From NCBI GenBank assembly GCA_963669155.1, contig OZ022576.1, positions 15,997,035-16,061,034 on the forward strand: a stretch of 64,000 nt of DNA. Reading direction: 5' to 3'. Within the stretch, counting starts at the first letter, position 1. Every line of letters starts with the position of its first letter. The position numbers were made by a program, and so were the translations under genes. The notes under the pieces were generated by a model. It saw only the letters and a list, made by a program, of their open reading frames with translations, was not told the DNA's origin and did not search any database. This document shows positions 53,801 through 62,100 of this stretch, piece after piece. The DNA comes from Arbacia lixula (taxonomy: Eukaryota > Echinodermata > Echinoidea > Arbacioida > Arbaciidae).

Positions 53801-56800
53801 TTAGCTATCCACGAGATATGGCCATCTATTTAAGATTTGTACAGGTAGAGTCAATTTGTGATCGGATGCTGTCAGAGGAATATGTCACAAAGTGGTCAGC
53901 CTGCCAATCGGGCTGTGTTACCTATTAATGTGTGTGAATAAAGCATTGTGGGGTTCCAGGTTTGTTTGATATCATAGATGGAGCAAATCAAATTAAGAAC
54001 ATTCCTGTGCATACATGCAACATTGTGGGGTGCCATTTTGTTTGTAGCATAGCTGAAACAAGTCACATTCCTGTGTGTGCAGTGCTCTGTATGTGACCTT
54101 GTGGGGGTACATATTTTCTTAAAGATGGAGCAAATTGAATTATCCTCATTCCAGTGTGTGCACACAACATAGTGGGGGACATTTGTTCTTAAAGATGGAG
54201 ACAATTGAATTACGATCATATGCCATCCCAGTCTAGCTATATCATCCCAGTCTAGTTATTTATGCAAGCTGCTAAAAGATTATCACTTAAGGTACATACA
54301 TTTTCCCTTAAAGGTGCAGCAAATTGAACTACATGTATTTGTACTCAAGGTCAATATTCACTGAGCATTACTTGCAGTTGTATCAGAGTACTCTTAAATA
54401 TGAGGTACGCTTTATGGGTTTTATTTGCTAATTTTTTATTGCTAGGCTTTTAACCATTTCACTACCTGTGGCTCACAACTGTGTGCAAACTGAATTGCAC
54501 TTACAGGCTTGGGATTTAGAGTGTTCACTACATATTACATGATGAATGCATCAGTATACATCATTTCAATATTGTTGCAAGCCTCAAGTTTCCACAGGGC
54601 TCTGTGTTCAGACATTGTGCGAATCATGATTATAGGAACTATGTGCGAACACCCTCTGTTTGATGATACAGGACACAAAGTCACTTTAAACATATGTGGA
54701 AATAAATCAGGGCTGCCAATTTCACGAGTTTCCTTCAAATTGTACGTACATTTTAACTTGTTTAAATGACTTGAATTGACAATAAATCACTTAAACTTAA
54801 AAATTACTTCAAATCGTCACAAGATTGGAACAACTCTCCATTTAGGTAAGCTACATCCCTTTAATAGCTAACAGATGGACGGATCTCTGCCAATTATAAG
54901 TGAGCCATTTACAGCTGAGGTCCAGAGAACATTTAGCATGCCTGGGTTGTTACCAAGAGAGCAAGTATTAGCCTAGATATGGGAGGAAAGAGAATCCATA
55001 TTTCAATTCACAGTTTCTAATTTTGGTGTGTGTCTGGTGGTAATATGCTAAATCTTATTTCATTTGTCTGTGCCGTGTAAAGTTAAGAGATTTGCTATAT
55101 GTTTTGGAATCCCATTATGCTCTAAAGTCTATTTAAAATGAATGGATACATTTTAATTAAGATGTACAGTATGATGCGATATGAGAGTGCAAATTAGCCT
55201 ACGCCAACTCAGGGCTTGAGCATGGCCCTCCACTCATCCCTAGGAAGCATTAGGTTCCTCAGTAAAGTTCATATATGAATCCAAGCGAAATGAGTAAGAA
55301 ACTTGTATGGAAAATATTTTAAAATCTGTATATAAAGGAAAATAAAGGCAATCTCAGCATCACAGACATGTCACTTTTGACACCTTTTGACATCTTGCAA
55401 GCTGATATATGATGTACATGTATGAAGGGTCAGGCAAGTTTGATTTACAGCTTGTCCATAAAGACCAGACCAAGAGAAACATAATAAGTCTTCTTTATGG
55501 ACAGGTGGTCTTTATAAACAGGTGCAATTACATTTGAGCTGCTCTGGAGGGATTCCAGGTAAGTGGTCTTTACAGACAGGTGATGTTCATAGGTAGTGGT
55601 CTTTGTTGACAGCTTTGACCCTACTTGCATCTAACTTGAATGCCCCCTTTGCAATATAGTCTGTTTTGAAGCTTCTATGATACTGAACATAGTACAAATC
55701 AGCAGGCAGTACAGATAACCTAATTTGCCTTTGTAACGCTTGTCCCTTATATTGTGTGGCGCCAGTAGCACGGGCCACTATTGATTTTGACTCATGTGTT
55801 TGATGCAGTCGGGTGATTAATAAGTAGGAAGACCTGTACTTTGGTTGTAGGTCAACAGTTGAGAGAGAGAGAGATATCTCTGATTAAATAATTAATACTG
55901 CATCTGCTTGTACGCTACTCAAATTTGTGTGTGTATGTCATTCATTCTTACTGTCATGTACTGGATAAACGGATAGGGATTTACATGTACATGTTTCTAT
56001 AGTGTATAAATGGTGAGTACATGTACATGTAAGATGAATAACCCATAATTTTTGTAAAAGAATGCTATTTTCTGGCTATTTGATTAAAAAAAACAACAGC
56101 TTGTCTATCATCGTTGACTTTCTCTTCACTATGCAAGAACGTGCATTAATGTACATATATATAGGTACAGTGCATATCACAGCTGGGCCATATTTATATC
56201 ATATACATTTTAGAAAATAGATACAGGTATTTGTGGATGATTAACTTAGTAATAGCATCACATTAAAACAAATTTTATCACAATATTCTTCATTACTCAT
56301 AGTGAATGTTCTACATGTAGCACACTTTTAAATTGTCTTTTAGCTCCTTTTACATGTAAGTTGTCCACTTTGCATCCAGTCTCAAAAAAAGGCCCTAGTT
56401 TAGTCATTTAGTGTTATGTTATACATATTTATACTATAATTATACTATAACTATAATTATACTGTATTTGTGGATTATCAACTAGTAATGACATGACTTT
56501 TATGAAAACAAATGATATATCTACATTCTTCAATGAAGACACTATCATTACTCATAGTAAATGTTCTAGTACACTTGGGCTCCTTTAAACTTGTCCACAT
56601 TGCATCCGGTCTCAGAAAAAAAAGGGCTCTGTTTTAGTAATTTAATGTTGAAGTGTCTCAAGTGTACTCTTTCTTGTTCCCTTGCACCTTTTTGATAAGG
56701 CGATCATTAGAGACATCCTGTTTGATCCTTAGAGACAATATGTGTTGGGAAAGGTTTCTTCCTCCTAAAACTTGATTGGGTGATGATTGTCTTTTCTTGA

Positions 56801-59052
56801 AGAGATATGAGGAGTGGCAGGAAAATGTGGAGCCAGGGTGTGTTCAGATTGCATCGTAGAAACGCTGGCTGAAACGTTGAATTGAGTCCGGAAGAGATGT
56901 GAGAAGTGACAGGAAGATTTGCAGCCAGGTTGCGTTCATATGGCACTGTAGAAATGTTGAGGTTAACATTGAATTGAGTGTGGAAAAGGTATGGGGGGAA
57001 ATTAGGAGGGGGGGATCCAGGGCGCGTTCTTCTTTCGCTGTAGAAATGCTGAGGTTAACATTGAATTGAGCCCGGAAGAGAGATAGGGAGTGACAGGAAG
57101 ATGTGGAGTCAGGGTGTGTTCATATTGCACTGTAGAAGCGTTGAGGTATATGTTATTGAAATATGACTGTATAACCCAAGTACAAGTACATAAACATGAA
57201 ACAATACATCAATTATATGTTCACCTTTTACTTTACCCCAGGAGATTGTTGCAACTTTAAGTGACTTTCGATTGACCTTTCATAGGAGTTCCCTTGTGTA
57301 ATGAATACTCAATGAACATTATCACATAGTATCATGAGCACATCACATACATTGTACGTACCACGTAAATATTGACAAGGCTGTAGATCATGCATGGATG
57401 GCAGGAGATGAAACGTGGTAGGGAAGAGAATGATGGCTTTTTCAAGGAAATTTTTCTAAGAGCTGTGGCGGCTGTTCTCTTAAGTGGATATTCCACCTTC
57501 TCCCCTGACTAAGATTGATGATGCCTCTTGCAGGCGACCGATACGATGGTATCGTAGGACTCAAGAGATATTGTAAGAGTTGACGGCACTTTACCTAACG
57601 ATATTAACAGATGATTACACGGTACTTAAAGGAAGTGGAACATTGACTACATAGTCTAAGCTCTAGGTAGAGAAACAATTTTACTTTCTTCTGTACATGT
57701 ACCTGGTAATATAACTACATGTACATGTAAGTTTGGATATTTGGACTAAAATATTCTATCCACTGCTTGTATGGACCACTTCAGTAGAGATGGTTGGCAG
57801 CAGCCTATATCTAGTATGTCTACCCTGACTTAGTTACTAATTTCTGTGCAGAAGAAAGAACAAATCCCAAACTACCCTTGGCCTTGGCCCTGGGCTAAGA
57901 AAATGTTACAGTAGTGCTGTACAGATATAGGTCCATGGCTTTGTCATGTACATTGCATTCAATTTGCAATAGAGCCAGCTTCTTCATATATATTTTGTTT
58001 CACTGGCACATGTATGCATTACTGCAAGAACTTTGGTGATGGATGAACTCCACATGATGGAGATTAAGTGTCATTAGGAATTTACTGGATATGATTAGTG
58101 TCCAGTTTAATTTGCTCTTTGTAGATCCAGAATGTAAGCCACATATTATTGTTATGCAGCTATTTTTTAAAGGGCAAGTCATAGCCCCAAACTAAAACCT
58201 GATTGATTAATTCATTTATTCATTGTATGATATACATGAGTATTAACTTTTACAATGCACAATGACAATCAATTATTTACAAATATTTGTTGAAAATGAA
58301 AAAATAGAACTTAAAAGCTGAAAGGCCTTGTGGGGCAAGTTCCTTTTTAAAGAAGGAAAATAGAATAAGTAAATATTTGTGACAATACCTTACAGAAACA
58401 TGTCTATGAACAAATCAAATTGATGCATCAAAATCAGAAAATAATAAGAATTCTCCAATGCGTGGGGACTTCACCTACTTATGTACATGTATTTAGAAAA
58501 AACAAAATCAAATCAAATCAATTTTCAGCACAAGTGAATGCCTGCCACACTGCTAGTCTACATGCATGTGTTGCATCGAGGGGGATCATTTGTGCATGAT
58601 CTTGCATACATTATAGCATTGGTGTTTCTCCATATAATAATCAAAATGATCATCATTGCTATTTTCATGAGCAATGTTTATATTTGGGGACCTTGTACGC
58701 CTCTCTTTCTGATTGTTTCAGCAGGAATCTTGTTCAGACTCATCCTTTAATACTCTAAAGAAGGTATATAGTTTCCTGAAATATGCTTAATGATGCTGTG
58801 AAAGAGCTAATTAAGATCTCAGTGTTAGATTGTTTCTGCAGCTGATAGTATTCCATGATGCTCTGCTTGTAATTGAGACACTAGATCTGCTCTAATTGGC
58901 ATTCTTTGTTTGCCCTGGCAACTGAAATTGGACAGATGCGGCAGTGTGCCTTATCAGGCATAGAATCTAAGATGTGCTCCTACTGTGGGCTTGTTCTGAT
59001 GAGCTGTCTGGTATCAACCACTTCTCCCTGTTCATACCTCAAAATGTATGAT

Positions 59053-59140
<88 letters not shown>

Positions 59141-62100
59141 GTGTGTTCAGATGAAGGAAGGTTTTCCTTCACATCCAACACAATATATAAAATAAATAAT
59201 ACAAGTTGTACAGGCATTTTCAGATTAGAGACATCTGACTCCCAATCATGCCGGCCAGTGGCTTTTGTCCTCAGGCCTTTCTTGGCAGAATCATATTGTT
59301 AAAGTAAAATTTGATGACTAACGATTCATCTTTGTTTCCCTCATCATTCCTATTGTTTATCTTTCCCCTTTTTATCCCCCCCCCCTTCTTGGTCTTTCTC
59401 TCTGTCACTCTGTCTCTCTCGCTCTGTCTACAAACATTCTGTATACCTCCACTTTGGTCCTGTCTCTCCCTGTCATCCCACTCCCCTCTCTAAGCCTCCA
59501 CTCTCCTCCCCCTCTCCTCCCCTCTCCCCCCCTCTCCCCTCTCCTCCCATCTCCCCCCCCCCCCATCTCCTGTGCCCCTCCTGTGCCTCTCTCCTCCCCT
59601 CTCCTGTGTCCCTCCTGTCCCCCTCTCCTACCCTTTTCTGTCCCCCTCTCCCCTCTCCTGTGCCCCTCCTGTGCCTCTCCTGTCCCCCTCTCCTGTCCCC
59701 CTATCCTGTCCCCCTCTCCTGTCCCCCTCTTCTCCCCCTCTTCTCCCCCTCCTATGCCCCTCCTGTCCCCCTCCTGCCCCCTCCCGCCCCTTTCCTACTT
59801 CCCCCCTCCCCCACCTAGATCCGAGTGGCAGACAAGACCCCTCCTCAGACAGCATGGATGAATGAGAGACACAAGGTCAGACAGCTTTCATGCCTCCTGC
59901 ATATTAATGAAGCTCATCAGTGTTATCTTCTATCTCATATCTACAACACATGTTTCCATGTACTCACCACCATGCCCCTTAGCCCCCACACAGTGCAGCA
60001 AGGCCTGCTATACATGTACATCATGTGTACATTGCAGGCATGAAATGGTGGGGTAACACCTTAAAGAAAGTCCTATCAAAGACAAAACATTAATTAAAAA
60101 CAATAAATGTAGGACCTGTTTCTTTTCCTTTATTATTATTTTTTTTTTTACATTTTCTCATTCCATGCACGAATATGCTAGTTTGGCATCAGCATTATAC
60201 AAGGGAAAAAAAGGATTGTGCATAGAAAATTATTCAAACATGAATAGCACAATGATAACATTATTTTTGTATTTTTGTATTTTTCAAAGAATTTCCCATG
60301 TACATAGTCAACACATTTATTTATAAACTCTTTTTTTTTTCAGAAAGAAACATCTTCTGGCAAAAAGCCATCTTTACAACTACATACGGATTAATGAATA
60401 TTATGTAGAAAATAGTCAATCTTTTGGTAAATGTTGTTGTATTCTTTCAGGATGTTTGACCCATATATGGGGTGAAGAAAGGAAAACCCATGGTTTTCAA
60501 GTGCATATTAAGAACAAATTGAAATGTACCCAAAGATGTACTTTGAAATATTTTGAGCCAGAGTTTTATATGATACCAGCATATTAATACAACCTAAACA
60601 TGGGTAGACCTTGAAATGATGTAATGCGCATTGTGCTACTAGTAGATCAATGATAAATCCTTCAGCTTGATAGTGCAAAAGCGTACAAATGAGAATCAGC
60701 ATTTCAAAATGTCATTTTGAATGATTCTCGCCTTAAAAGTGTCTGAACATGGCCTGTACGATACTAGGAAGGAAGGATGTTTTTAATACTTGGTTTTGGA
60801 TGTTTTGAAATCTTGATGGGCATCCACAGGAAATGCCTGAAGTATGGTGTATTGTTTCCCCAATGAAGCTCTCCCTGATGTTATCTCTATCAACGTCTCT
60901 GTATGTGGCCTGACCCTGGGCCTGGAGTGTCAATCAAAACAGTTCTAGAATAGAAACTTGAGTAACGCTCCTCTCAAACCCCTGTTTCTGGAGAAAAAGT
61001 TGGATGAAGTGTCACTTGTAATGATAAACTCTGATTATTTTCATATGAGCATTTGTCATTTTACAAATTATGAAGTGATCCAGTGATTATCTTGGCAGTG
61101 TCCCCATGCCCCCCCCCCCCAGAAAAAGGAAAGGAGGAAACAAAGTCAAATGAAAAAAAAGAGAGGAAGAAGAGGAGGTAATATAAGGAAATAAAAGTGG
61201 AGGAGAATGAGAAGAAATAATAGGAGGATATGAAGAAGTGAGAGAAGAAGAAGACTATCATTCTTTAGGAAGTTGTCTTCCCAACTCTTACTTCTGCTGC
61301 TGTTTTTTTTTTTTACAGAAATCATGAACAAGTAAGGTTTTCATTTTTCAAATCTATTTCCCCATGCCAACTCTCACTTATCAGGTTGTTTTCTTACAGA
61401 GATTATTAGAAACTAAGGTTTTCAAATCTTATTTCCCCGAGTCTTGAAAGTGTAGGTGTTTCAAGTGTCATAATTGGCCTTATCTCTGGTGTTTCCTCCC
61501 ACAGGAAATCGTTGGAAGTGTGGACTTTGTTTCAGCCAATCTCATCAACCCAGGTAAGCCATGACGCTGAAGTGTGTTCACATTGCCTGAATGTTTATTG
61601 TGCTCTTATGTGGTGCACAACCTATTCATGTAGTGGCAGTGCACTAATGTTTGTGGTTTCACAACTAACTCAATGGATACTCCCATCATACTCCCAACAT
61701 CGTCAATGTTTCAGTCAACACACAGTGTACTCACAAGGGACCTACCTCTGAATGATTGCATTATGAGAGAGAGTCTTATTTTTCTAGTGGCTTAGGCGGT
61801 TGTGCAATCAGCTGTTGGCACCCGCTGGCGTGGTATTAGGCTTGTCTCCAGACCAGCAGTTAAAAGGATATTGACAATTCAGAATTAAATCAAAGTTAAA
61901 TTCCATTATGAATACTTAATTCATTATATCACCAATTCTCAAGAAGCATTAGTTGATTAATCACTGAGCAATAGTCTACTCACTGCAGTGCAATGATGAA
62001 TCGTGTGTTTATTAGTATCAGGTATGCTCAATTCACATTTACAGTCAAAATTGTAGTACAAAAACTAATGTTTAGGGTCCCAATAATTTTGAAGTTTGAA

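Larger units (their letters stand above)
52663..59818 (+). other. SDR gene intron 2 (7.2 kb)
   Basis: Bounded by GTAAGA and CCCCCACCTAG. It contains four tandem-duplication blocks (53.71, 53.94, 56.22 and 56.80 kb), a (TG)n microsatellite and a terminal C/T-rich tract. No extra exon was recognised. Confidence 0.8.

Noticed and set aside
59454-59865. Pro/Ser/Leu ORFs ending in exon 3 sequence
   Set aside because: They are translations of the pyrimidine tract of intron 2; the exon 3 frame is defined by the splice junctions instead.
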